NCBI GenBank assembly: GCA_045540015.1
Contig: JAZQGP010000026.1
Coordinates: 1-26,667, forward strand
Origin: UMGS1387 sp045540015
GTDB lineage: Bacteria; Bacillota; Clostridia; Oscillospirales; CAG-382
Length of the DNA: 26,667 nucleotides
Direction of reading: 5' to 3'
The stretch's first letter is position 1, and the number at the start of each line of letters is the position of its first letter. The notes under the pieces are model-generated. The model saw only the letters and a program-made list of their open reading frames with translations, did no database searches and was not told the origin of the DNA. The position numbers and the translations under genes are program-made. Below, in pieces: positions 20,188 through 26,484 of the stretch.

Positions 20188-20565
20188 TTGAATGTCAGAC
20201 GAGGAGATATTTATTATGCGGACCTGAGTCCCGTTATAGGCTCCGAGCAAGGCGGAATAAGACCTGTTCTAATTGTTCAGAACGATGTCGGAAACAAGTA
20301 CAGTCCGACTGTTATAGCCGCTGCGATTACCAGCAGGATAAGCAAAAGCAAGCTGCCGACACATATTGAAGTATATGCGGACAAATACGGTCTTGCCCGC
20401 GATTCCGTTATTCTGCTTGAGCAGATACGAACTCTTGACAAGAAAAGACTTAAAGAAAAAATGGGGCATCTCGACGAGGATGTTATGACGCTCGTTAATG
20501 ATGCCATTACAGTCAGCTTCGGACTTGAAGAACCGAATGCTGTGAGGCAGGAATTTATAGGTTAA
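20188..20565 (+). CDS. mazF: MazF/EndoA-type mRNA interferase toxin (no antitoxin beside it)
   Basis: The protein (125 aa) belongs to the PemK/MazF family of sequence-specific endoribonucleases. It starts MNVRRGDIYYADLSPVIGSE, then GGIRPVLIVQND and SPTVIAAAITSRI. The catalytic Arg25 and Thr48 of the Bacillus EndoA type are both present at those exact positions. The start is TTG at 20188 behind CGGAGAG. No mazE-like antitoxin frame exists in the 260 bases upstream or the 500 bases downstream, so this is an orphan toxin locally. An antitoxin elsewhere, or a non-toxic housekeeping role, is possible. Confidence 0.93.
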   Translation: MNVRRGDIYYADLSPVIGSEQGGIRPVLIVQNDVGNKYSPTVIAAAITSRISKSKLPTHIEVYADKYGLARDSVILLEQIRTLDKKRLKEKMGHLDEDVMTLVNDAITVSFGLEEPNAVRQEFIG

Positions 20566-20566
20566 A

Positions 20567-20586
20567 AGGGGTGCTTTTGCACCCCT
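20567..20586 (+). terminator. Hairpin after mazF, first part of repeat R3
   Basis: AGGGGTGC (20567-20574) pairs with GCACCCCT (20579-20586) across TTTT, two bases after the mazF stop. It is followed by ACTTTCTTG, not a clean T-run, so termination strength is uncertain. It resembles a shortened form of the hairpins at 16679 and 23307 that also precede repeat or T-rich sequence. Confidence 0.6.
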
Positions 20587-20658
20587 ACTTTCTTGTAAGA
20601 AAGTAGCAAAGAACTTTTGAACGGTGAAATTGATGTTTAAACAACATCAATTTCACAT
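20586..20658 (+). repeat. Composite palindromic repeat, copy R3
   Basis: A palindrome (TACTTTCTT/AAGAAAGTA around GT, 20586-20605) is followed by GCAAAGAACTTTTGAACG. A perfect 14-bp hairpin then follows, with arms GTGAAATTGATGTT and AACATCAATTTCAC around TAAAC. It is nearly identical to R1 outside the second stem, where bases differ and pairing is preserved. Confidence 0.8.
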
Positions 20659-20882
20659 AAGTGGATATTCAGGTGAAACCTAAAAACAAGGTTGTTTAAA
20701 TCTTGTTTTCAGCAGGAAACGGACGCAGTCCGTAAACAACATCAATTTTACAAAGATACATGTTTGGGCGAATCTGAAAACGAGGTTGTTTAAATTCTCG
20801 TTTTTAACAAGATAAGGACGAAATCCGCAGGCAGCATCGGTTTCACAAATACGCATATTTGGTCAAAACCGAAAATGTGTTG
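20644..20882 (+). repeat. Degenerate tandem repeat, period 95 bp, about 2.5 units
   Basis: Units begin at 20644 (ACATCAATTTCAC), 20739 (ACATCAATTTTAC) and 20834 (GCATCGGTTTCAC), exactly 95 bases apart. Shared inner landmarks are GATATT/ACATGTTT/GCATATTT, then GAGGTTGTTTAAAT-like and GGACGNARTCCG. The first unit overlaps the second stem of R3. No open frame runs through it. Confidence 0.7.
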
Positions 20883-20937
20883 CAACAACGATATCATCAA
20901 ACTATAAAAAATATATCATTACAGAATAAGTCATATA

Positions 20938-20963
20938 CAAAACAAATTGTTATAATTGTTTTG
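20938..20963 (+). promoter_or_regulatory. Extended -10 promoter inside a palindrome, upstream of paralogue B
   Basis: TGTTATAAT (20948-20956) is an extended -10 element; no good -35 is seen. It is framed by CAAAACAA (20938-20945) and TTGTTTTG (20956-20963), an inverted repeat that could be an operator for a dimeric regulator. The leader would be about 105 bases. Confidence 0.5.
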
Positions 20964-21022
20964 TGTAATATATCAAAACGAAAGCAATTAAAAACAAAAA
21001 GCTTGTACAATAATGATACATC

Positions 21023-21035
21023 CGGTGTAACACCG
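21023..21035 (+). promoter_or_regulatory. 5' leader hairpin of paralogue B
   Basis: CGGTG-TAA-CACCG forms a hairpin ending 33 bases before the start codon and followed by TTGTAAATA and GGAAATGAGGAC. It occupies the same place as the CATCGG/CCGATG hairpin of paralogue A. Confidence 0.55.
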
Positions 21036-21068
21036 TTGTAAATATTCAAAAGGAAATGAGGACCAAAC

Positions 21069-23129
21069 ATGAAAACAAAACTTTTGGCAATCATACTTTC
21101 AATTCTTTGTCTTGTACAGCCTGTAATGGCTCTTGACATGATTGCTGTTGAAAGTGCAGATGAAGCAGTTATTTCAGTAGAAGTTACTGCAGAAGAAGCA
21201 ACTTTGACGGCTACAGCGTTTCCTGCAGCGGCACCTGCAAATGCAGTGCTTTATGAGGATTTTGAAAATCTCGGCACCATAACCAACTCAAAGGCAAACA
21301 TTACATATGTAAAAGAGGGCTATGAGGGTGCTGTTATCGGCCCAAGCGCTCAGTGGGTAACAGGAATACAATCAGCTCCTGTTGCAAAGGGCAAGTCCTG
21401 GTACATCAATGTAAATAACTTTAATTACGGCGGTTCCGTAAGAATTCAGAATATCAGCATCACAGATATAGGTAAATACACTATATCTTATAATATCTAT
21501 GCTGATTTTGACACAACTATATTTAATACAACAAAATATTTTGCACGTTTCTGGAATCCTGACAACAAGGCAGGCAACTTTTTTGATTCCGCGTGGACAA
21601 CAGACAACGAAAGAATGACCTGGCTTACAAAGAGCTACGATTTTGAGATTTACGAAACATCTGGCGTAAAGTATATTAAGCACGCAAGCACTGTAGCAGA
21701 GCTTGACGCGGAAGGCATAAAAGCAATAGAGCTTTACTCTTCAATTTCTCCTGCTTCCACTACTGTTACAGCTCCCATATACATTGACAATATATGCCTT
21801 ACTTATGAAACTCCAGTGTCGGTTTCATTCAAGGACGCCGGCGGTGAGAGCTTTGCATACGATGTTGCCAAAGGCTATGCACCCCTTTCGGTTACAATGC
21901 CCACAGCAGCACAGCTCGGTCTCGGCTATGAGCCTAAGTTTACCGACGGTGACGGAAATGTATATGTTCCCGGCCAGACGGCAACTGTTACCGAGGATAC
22001 AGTATTTACCGTAGGCAAATCCAACGTTATTCTTTACGACACCTACGATACCCATGCGCTCACAGGTTGGCAGTCGTCTTTGGACGTTGAATATGCTGTC
22101 GGCGAAGCAACCGGCGCAACCTTTGCTAATGCAAAGATATACAGCTACAACGGCGGAAAAGCATACAGACAGGATGCAATTTATGGTGCCGGAATCGTTG
22201 CCAATCTCGGAAACAAAGTAAACCTCAAAACACCCGGTATATATACAGTTACTTATGATGTTTGTTATGATACAGTGTACGGAGAGGCGGATTCAGGCAC
22301 AACAGTGCTCGCAGATTCTATAGGTGTATGTACTCGTGCTTATTTGGGAAATGAAATCGGACAAAGTATTGCAAGAATAAGCGCAGCCAATCCTACTGCC
22401 AGCATAACCGCAAAATTTGAACTTTATGAAAGAGAGTCCGACGGCGTTCTTTGCTTCAAAGACCTGTACGGCACTGAAATTGAAACAACAAATGGAGTTA
22501 TAACCAGCATAAGAGTTGCATTTGTTCCAAGTTATCCATCCGGAACACCATCTGCTAACCATGCAAAGCATTATGCATATGTTGACAACTTAAAGATTGA
22601 ATTTGAGCCTTACGCTCCCTCGGCTATTCCCATGGCTTCCTACAGAGCAGCAGATTCGGAGTTTGCAGCAAGCGGCATCAGATTTGCTTCATTTGTAAGT
22701 GCTTCCCAGAAGAATAACGCGGCTGAATACGGTTATGTTGTAACCCGCAAGACGCTCCTTGAAGCAAAGGTTACGGGCGAGGAAAGCTACGAAACATATC
22801 TGCATCTGGGCGGTATTGACAATGTTTCTGCAACAGACACAACAACAGGCGAAAACAGCAGCGGTGTAAAGGTTGCGGCAGCTGCAGCATACAAGGGTTC
22901 TATTGACCGTATTTATGCTGAAGACGGAAGAATTTTTGACAACGGAGAAATCTCCTTCCGCGGTATTATAGAAACATTCTTTACAGGTGTTATCTACGGT
23001 ATTACCTCAGATGAGCAGAAGGCAGAGGAATTTGTTGCAAGACCTTATATCAAGGTTGACGGAGTTTACTACTACGGAGACTGCTACGAGACTTCTTACA
23101 ACGATGTTTACGCAAAGGCGAATGCATAA
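21069..23129 (+). CDS. Modular exported protein, two beta-rich modules and conserved C-terminal domain (paralogue B)
   Basis: The protein (686 aa) has a signal peptide, residues 1-21, nearly identical to paralogue A (MKTKLLAIILSILCLVQPVM). After an Ala/Glu/Thr-rich stretch come two modules at about 59-247 and 318-513, each opening with LYEDFEN or LYDTYDT and closing with YIDNICLTYE or YVDNLKIEFE. A linker domain with LGLGYEPKFT lies at 249-317. The C-terminal domain, 514-686, carries GIRFASF, EYGYVVTRK, DRIYAEDGRIFDNG, ETFFTGVIYGI and FVARPYIKVDG. It has one module fewer than paralogue A. GAGGAC precedes the ATG. The TAA stop overlaps the ribosome binding site of the peptide gene behind it. 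Function not recognised; surface carbohydrate binding is a guess. Confidence 0.88.
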   Translation: MKTKLLAIILSILCLVQPVMALDMIAVESADEAVISVEVTAEEATLTATAFPAAAPANAVLYEDFENLGTITNSKANITYVKEGYEGAVIGPSAQWVTGIQSAPVAKGKSWYINVNNFNYGGSVRIQNISITDIGKYTISYNIYADFDTTIFNTTKYFARFWNPDNKAGNFFDSAWTTDNERMTWLTKSYDFEIYETSGVKYIKHASTVAELDAEGIKAIELYSSISPASTTVTAPIYIDNICLTYETPVSVSFKDAGGESFAYDVAKGYAPLSVTMPTAAQLGLGYEPKFTDGDGNVYVPGQTATVTEDTVFTVGKSNVILYDTYDTHALTGWQSSLDVEYAVGEATGATFANAKIYSYNGGKAYRQDAIYGAGIVANLGNKVNLKTPGIYTVTYDVCYDTVYGEADSGTTVLADSIGVCTRAYLGNEIGQSIARISAANPTASITAKFELYERESDGVLCFKDLYGTEIETTNGVITSIRVAFVPSYPSGTPSANHAKHYAYVDNLKIEFEPYAPSAIPMASYRAADSEFAASGIRFASFVSASQKNNAAEYGYVVTRKTLLEAKVTGEESYETYLHLGGIDNVSATDTTTGENSSGVKVAAAAAYKGSIDRIYAEDGRIFDNGEISFRGIIETFFTGVIYGITSDEQKAEEFVARPYIKVDGVYYYGDCYETSYNDVYAKANA

Positions 23130-23139
23130 GGAGATATTA

Positions 23140-23262
23140 ATGAAAAATATATATATTTCTCCCATTATTAAAATCAAAAATATCTCATCTGAAGATATCA
23201 TGGTTGGCAGCGATACGTTTGTAGATGTCGGCTCTCTTTGGAGTGAGGATGAACAAGACTGA
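23140..23262 (+). CDS. 40-aa cassette companion peptide (copy 2)
   Basis: The ATG at 23140 lies 10 bases after the paralogue B stop, which is part of TAAGGAG. The product starts MKNIYISPIIKIKNI, has DIMVGSDTFVDVGSLWS at residues 19-35 and ends SEDEQD. It shares MKN-Y-P-I and the GSDTFxDVGxLWS block with copy 1 (13030-13164), which holds the same position behind paralogue A. It has no signal peptide and no Cys. The motif YxxPxI followed by a Ser/Thr/Asp-rich conserved block is precursor-like, but no modifying enzyme is nearby. The terminator at 23307 closes the unit. Confidence 0.88.
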   Translation: MKNIYISPIIKIKNISSEDIMVGSDTFVDVGSLWSEDEQD

Positions 23263-23306
23263 GCTTTAGTGATAAGCTTTCAAACATAACATAATATTCC
23301 CTTCAG

Positions 23307-23351
23307 GGGTGCGGCGTTTTCTCTCCTTTTTTTCGCCGCACCCTATTTTTT
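23307..23351 (+). terminator. Intrinsic terminator after the paralogue B-peptide unit
   Basis: GGGTGCGGCG (23307-23316) pairs perfectly with CGCCGCACCC (23334-23343), followed by TATTTTTT. The 17-base loop TTTTCTCTCCTTTTTTT is almost the same as in the hairpin at 16679-16717, although the stems differ. Confidence 0.9.
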
Positions 23352-23430
23352 GTCAAATAATAACAGGTATCTGTTTCTGCTTTCTGCAAATACTCATATT
23401 GTACAAAATAACGAAAAAGAGGATTTTGAT

Positions 23431-23655
23431 ATGAGCTTTACTAAGGATAAGGGCGTTGAAAAGGGCGGAAAATATAAATACAGGACCAGAAAAGAGCATA
23501 TTACGCTGCGAATTATTGACGGTGCCAAGACCGAAACCGACGGCGGAAAAGTGCCTGTGCTTGAGTGCAGTGAACAGGCAGATCCGCTTGGCAGCTACAC
23601 CGGAAAACCCCTCGACAAAGACGATGTTCCTGTACAGGATGCTGACGACCTGTGA
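23431..23655 (+). CDS. Small hydrophilic protein of unknown function
   Basis: The product (74 aa) starts MSFTKDKGVEKGGKYKYRTR and is strongly charged: basic in the first third, acidic at the end (DKDDVPVQDADDL). One Cys is present. There is no signal peptide or membrane segment, and no family was recognised. ATG at 23431 is chosen because AGAGGA lies 7 bases upstream; the frame is open back to a TTG at 23350 that falls inside the preceding terminator. It lies between the secreted cassette and the tail-fibre promoter, and could belong with either or stand alone. Confidence 0.65.
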   Translation: MSFTKDKGVEKGGKYKYRTRKEHITLRIIDGAKTETDGGKVPVLECSEQADPLGSYTGKPLDKDDVPVQDADDL

Positions 23656-23675
23656 AATTTTGTAGAAACTCACAA

Positions 23676-23704
23676 TTGACAAATCAGAACATTTGTGCTA
23701 TAAT
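23676..23704 (+). promoter_or_regulatory. Consensus promoter of the tail-fibre cassette
   Basis: TTGACA (23676-23681) and TATAAT (23699-23704) are perfect and 17 bases apart, the strongest promoter match in the window. The start of transcription is expected near 23711, about 176 bases before the first coding ATG. Confidence 0.88.
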
Positions 23705-23724
23705 GCACTTGTAATCCCAAGTGC
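23705..23724. promoter_or_regulatory. Palindrome over the transcription start: candidate operator
   Basis: GCACTTG (23705-23711) and CAAGTGC (23718-23724) enclose TAATCC directly after the -10 box. The left arm would lie at or before +1, so it is better read as a DNA operator than as an RNA hairpin. This would let a repressor control the tail-fibre cassette. Confidence 0.55.
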
Positions 23725-23752
23725 TCCGGCAGACACGAAGGAGAACAAATTA

Positions 23753-23869
23753 CGCTTTCAAAGCGGTTTTTACGTCCGAAGGACGGTGTACACCCAAAGC
23801 TGAGCTTTTTGCCAGACTACCGGCAGAGTCAGCAAAAAGTTTACATCAGCTTCGGGCGTTTTATTTTTT
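23753..23869 (+). promoter_or_regulatory. Structured leader RNA with terminator-like final stem
   Basis: Three hairpins occur in series. The first is CGCTT-TCA-AAGCG (23753-23765), followed by GTTTTT; the second is CGTCC-GAA-GGACG (23773-23785). The third is a long interrupted stem at 23793-23856, with CCC/GGG, AAGCTGA/TCAGCTT, CTTTTTGC/GCAAAAAG and GACT/AGTC paired in nested order. After the last stem comes CGTTTTATTTTTT. The coding ATG is at 23887, so this could be an attenuator or a cis-regulatory RNA. No known riboswitch core was recognised. Confidence 0.65.
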
Positions 23870-23886
23870 ATGAAAGGAAAGGAAAA

Positions 23887-25758
23887 ATGATAAAAGTAAT
23901 TGGAAGAGAACTGCAAATACCGCAGAGCGAAAGAAAACTGGGATTTGAAAGTGACAACCTTGTGGAAACACGCAAATTCTACATAACGGATAAGGAATTG
24001 TTTGATTTGTCATTTAAGCTTGATGTTGCAGAATACGGCTGTACTGTTGATCTGGATAAAAGTACTATGCCTGACGGTTCAGGAATAATTCTCATGTGGA
24101 CAGTAACAAGCGGCATTATGCAAAACAGCGGAAGAATAAATGTACAGCTTCGTGCATTTGACTCTGCAACTTCGCTTGTGTGGCACAGTGAAATGCAGAC
24201 GTTTTTTGTGGGCGAGTCTGTTAATGCTTTGAAAGAAATTGAGAATGTTCCGCTCGGTGAATTTGAGCAAGTGGAAAAAAAGGCAACGGCGGCAAAGGAT
24301 GAAGCTGTAATCAGTGCGCAGCTTGCAAAAGAGTATGCTCAGCAGAGTATGAATGCTTCAAATGATGCAAACGAAAGGCTGGAAGGACATAAGGCGGACA
24401 AGGACAATCCCCACGGAGTGACAGCAGAGCAGGTTGGGGCGTATTCCACCGAAGAAACTGATGAACTGCTTTCTTCAAAGGCGCAAGCAGAGCATGTACA
24501 CGAATGTGCGGTTGCTGAGCCGGAAGCCGGTGATTCAAACGGAGGAATGAATGCAGGAGCACTTTTTGAATCCGGAAAAGACGGTTTTATGAGTGCAGAG
24601 GACAAGCGCAAGCTTGACGGAATTGAGGAAGGAGCTACCAAGACTGTAGTTGATGCGAATATATCGGACGTGTCGGACAATCCAATAAGCAACAAGGCGG
24701 TTGCTATGGAATTTGATCATATAAGCGAGCTGCTTTCAAAGAAAACAAATAGTTCGGAGTTCAGCCTTCATGTGAGCGATGAGGACAATCCCCACGGAGT
24801 GACGGCGGAGCAGGTTGGGGCGTACACGAAAGCGGAAACACGGAACTATGTTTTTTCAACAATTCGTGACTTTGATTTTCGTCTTGCTCCTCTTTGCGGC
24901 AACGAAATAGATGATTTTGACAAAATAGTGGTAGAACAGCTATTCTTCTATTCTCAGTTTTCTTTAGACGGAGAACAATATGCTCATGCACCTTTTGAAT
25001 GGGGATTAATTATCAGTCATGATTTCCCCGGTTATATCTCTTCAGGAGATCGTGATTACAAACAAATAGGCATATCTTTGGACGAAGGAAGTTATGGCAA
25101 GATTTTTGAGCGCACACTTGTTGATAATACTCCACTTACAGAGGGTGATAGTTCTTATGACCTTGCAAATACTGACTGGACGGTTGCGAGTTACGGGAAA
25201 GAAGAGCTTGATAACCTCTTTGCCACTAAAGAATACGTCAAAGGAATAGATGACAAGTTTAATAATATACCAAATGCAACCTACTCAAAAGGTGAGATGG
25301 AGTTTACAACAGATAATGTGACAGTTGTTTCCGGAGAATCAGATGCGACTTGGAGAGATAACAGCTTCAGTACAATGGGAGATACTGACATACCAGTTGT
25401 TTACCATATTGCAGTTAGTGGAAATGTTGAATTTTACGGAACTGCAGTTGGTGCAATGTATTCTATTGAAATTGATGGGGAAACTTCGATACCTACAGAT
25501 GACTTTGGTAGATTCTCTTATATCGGAAATGTTAAAAATTATATAGAAGTTTCTGTCAAATATGCCTCTATTGATTTTGAAACTTTTGTGGCTGAAAAGT
25601 GTATTGACGGCTTTATGACAGGTATGCAGGTGAAAGAGCTTACAGAGCATGGGACTGACATTGAAGGAATTAGAACTCAGCTCGGCGACATTGACACAGC
25701 GCTTGACGAACTTCATGCGTATGCACAGGGTATTGCTGCAGGAGGTGTTTCTGAATGA
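23887..25758 (+). CDS. Phage baseplate/tail-fibre-like protein
   Basis: The protein (623 aa) begins MIKVIGRELQIPQSERKLGF; residues 1-115 look like the N-terminal domain of upper-baseplate (BppU-type) proteins that dock fibres to a tail. A coiled-coil-like stretch follows at about 120-170. Two copies of NPHGVTAEQVGAY, at 174-186 and 301-313, and the phrase FMSAEDKRKLDGIEEGATK are classic tail-fibre repeat motifs. The C-terminus ends in GDIDTALDELHAYAQGI, typical of Firmicutes phage tail proteins. ATG at 23887 follows GGAAAGGA; a TTG at 23809 lies inside the leader stem and is rejected. It is a likely receptor-binding structure. Confidence 0.85.
   Translation: MIKVIGRELQIPQSERKLGFESDNLVETRKFYITDKELFDLSFKLDVAEYGCTVDLDKSTMPDGSGIILMWTVTSGIMQNSGRINVQLRAFDSATSLVWHSEMQTFFVGESVNALKEIENVPLGEFEQVEKKATAAKDEAVISAQLAKEYAQQSMNASNDANERLEGHKADKDNPHGVTAEQVGAYSTEETDELLSSKAQAEHVHECAVAEPEAGDSNGGMNAGALFESGKDGFMSAEDKRKLDGIEEGATKTVVDANISDVSDNPISNKAVAMEFDHISELLSKKTNSSEFSLHVSDEDNPHGVTAEQVGAYTKAETRNYVFSTIRDFDFRLAPLCGNEIDDFDKIVVEQLFFYSQFSLDGEQYAHAPFEWGLIISHDFPGYISSGDRDYKQIGISLDEGSYGKIFERTLVDNTPLTEGDSSYDLANTDWTVASYGKEELDNLFATKEYVKGIDDKFNNIPNATYSKGEMEFTTDNVTVVSGESDATWRDNSFSTMGDTDIPVVYHIAVSGNVEFYGTAVGAMYSIEIDGETSIPTDDFGRFSYIGNVKNYIEVSVKYASIDFETFVAEKCIDGFMTGMQVKELTEHGTDIEGIRTQLGDIDTALDELHAYAQGIAAGGVSE
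24402..24443 (+). repeat. 42-bp direct repeat in the tail-fibre gene, copy 1
   Basis: This segment encodes DNPHGVTAEQVGA and is repeated at 24783-24824 with two base differences, 381 bases (127 codons) apart. Identity at third codon positions suggests recent duplication or gene conversion. Confidence 0.9.
24783..24824 (+). repeat. 42-bp direct repeat in the tail-fibre gene, copy 2
   Basis: Second copy of the DNPHGVTAEQVGA-coding repeat. Recombination between the two copies would delete exactly 127 codons in frame. Confidence 0.9.
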
Positions 25759-26450
25759 CAGTGGCAGAAAAGCTGATAAGGGCAAAAGAAGATATTGACG
25801 AAGTGTTTGAGGCGGGCAAGCAAGCGGAAATCAAAAGACGTTGGGATGTTATACAGCCTGATGGTACTACGAGAACTGACTATCGTTATATGTTCGCTGG
25901 TTGTTCGTGGACTGATGATATTTTCAAGCCTAAAAAGAAGATACGTCCACAGTATGCAGAATATATGTTTTCCTATTCGCACATAACCGATTTGACGGTT
26001 GTTGATATTGACTTGTCAAGGGTACAGCAAAACAACGTTAACCGAATTTTCGCATTTGCAAGAATAACAGATGTTGGCGATATAGATACCACAAGCATAA
26101 CGTCAATGACTTATATGTTTACACAAGCACAACGACTTGTGAATTGTGGAACAGTAACGCTCAAATCGGACGGAACACAGACTTTTGGAACAACGTGCTT
26201 TCAAAATTGTAATGCTCTTGTTGAAATACGTTTTGAGGGTGTAATTGGGCGCAATCTTGACATTCGCTGGTCAACACTTCTCTCTGCGGGTAGTCTTGAG
26301 AGTATAGTAACGCACTTATCGGATGATGTGACAGGTCAGACAATAACGCTTCCGACAACTGCAGAAGCAAACTACAATGCAGTCTACGGAGAGGGTGCAT
26401 GGGCGGCACTTGTGGCAACCAAACCAAACTGGACATTTGCATACGCTTAA
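25755..26450 (+). CDS. Phage-type BspA-like/leucine-rich-repeat surface protein
   Basis: The protein (231 aa) starts MTVAEKLIRAKEDIDEVFEA, a helical N-terminus common to proteins encoded next to clostridial phage tail fibres. Short repeats follow with aromatic anchors (YRYMFAGC, YMFSYSHITDL, IFAFARITDV, TYMFTQAQRLV), then FQNCNALVEIRFEGVIG. This is the BspA/DUF285-like pattern of surface-binding repeats. The ATG overlaps the stop of the tail-fibre gene (ATGA), so translation is coupled. A tail-tip adhesin or fibre accessory is likely; a diversified or host-derived adhesin is the alternative. Confidence 0.78.
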   Translation: MTVAEKLIRAKEDIDEVFEAGKQAEIKRRWDVIQPDGTTRTDYRYMFAGCSWTDDIFKPKKKIRPQYAEYMFSYSHITDLTVVDIDLSRVQQNNVNRIFAFARITDVGDIDTTSITSMTYMFTQAQRLVNCGTVTLKSDGTQTFGTTCFQNCNALVEIRFEGVIGRNLDIRWSTLLSAGSLESIVTHLSDDVTGQTITLPTTAEANYNAVYGEGAWAALVATKPNWTFAYA

Positions 26451-26451
26451 T

Positions 26452-26484
26452 GGAATGAGAAATTAGAAATGAGGAATGAGAAAT
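26452..26484 (+). repeat. Short direct repeat around the start of the last gene
   Basis: GGAATGAGAAAT occurs at 26452-26463 and again at 26473-26484, 21 bases apart. The second copy contains the first two bases of the start codon (ATG at 26483) and supplies part of its ribosome binding region. Confidence 0.6.

Larger units (their letters stand above)
20566..21068. other. Non-coding region between mazF and paralogue B
   Basis: This 503-base gap contains no gene I can support. It holds a post-mazF hairpin, repeat R3, the 95-bp tandem repeat, an A/T-rich stretch with an extended -10 promoter inside a palindrome (20938-20963), and the paralogue B leader hairpin (21023-21035). The short frame at 20859-21041 has no ribosome binding site. 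Confidence 0.7.

Noticed and set aside
19939..20250. Possible antitoxin frame on the - strand upstream of mazF
   Set aside because: It overlaps the htpG terminator, the mazF promoter region and the mazF start in antisense, and has no MazE-like DNA-binding motif.
20566..20900. Repeats after mazF as a possible CRISPR array
   Set aside because: The period is 95 bases with degenerate units and no constant repeat/unique spacer pattern; no cas genes are present.
23753..23869. Known riboswitch class in the tail-fibre leader
   Set aside because: I could match no conserved aptamer core (such as TPP, SAM, cobalamin, glycine or T-box) to the hairpins, so it is reported only as a structured leader.
23809..23886. 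Upstream extension of the tail-fibre gene from TTG at 23809
   Set aside because: It lies inside the long leader stem, has no ribosome binding site, and would add 26 residues before the family-like MIKVIGRELQIP start.
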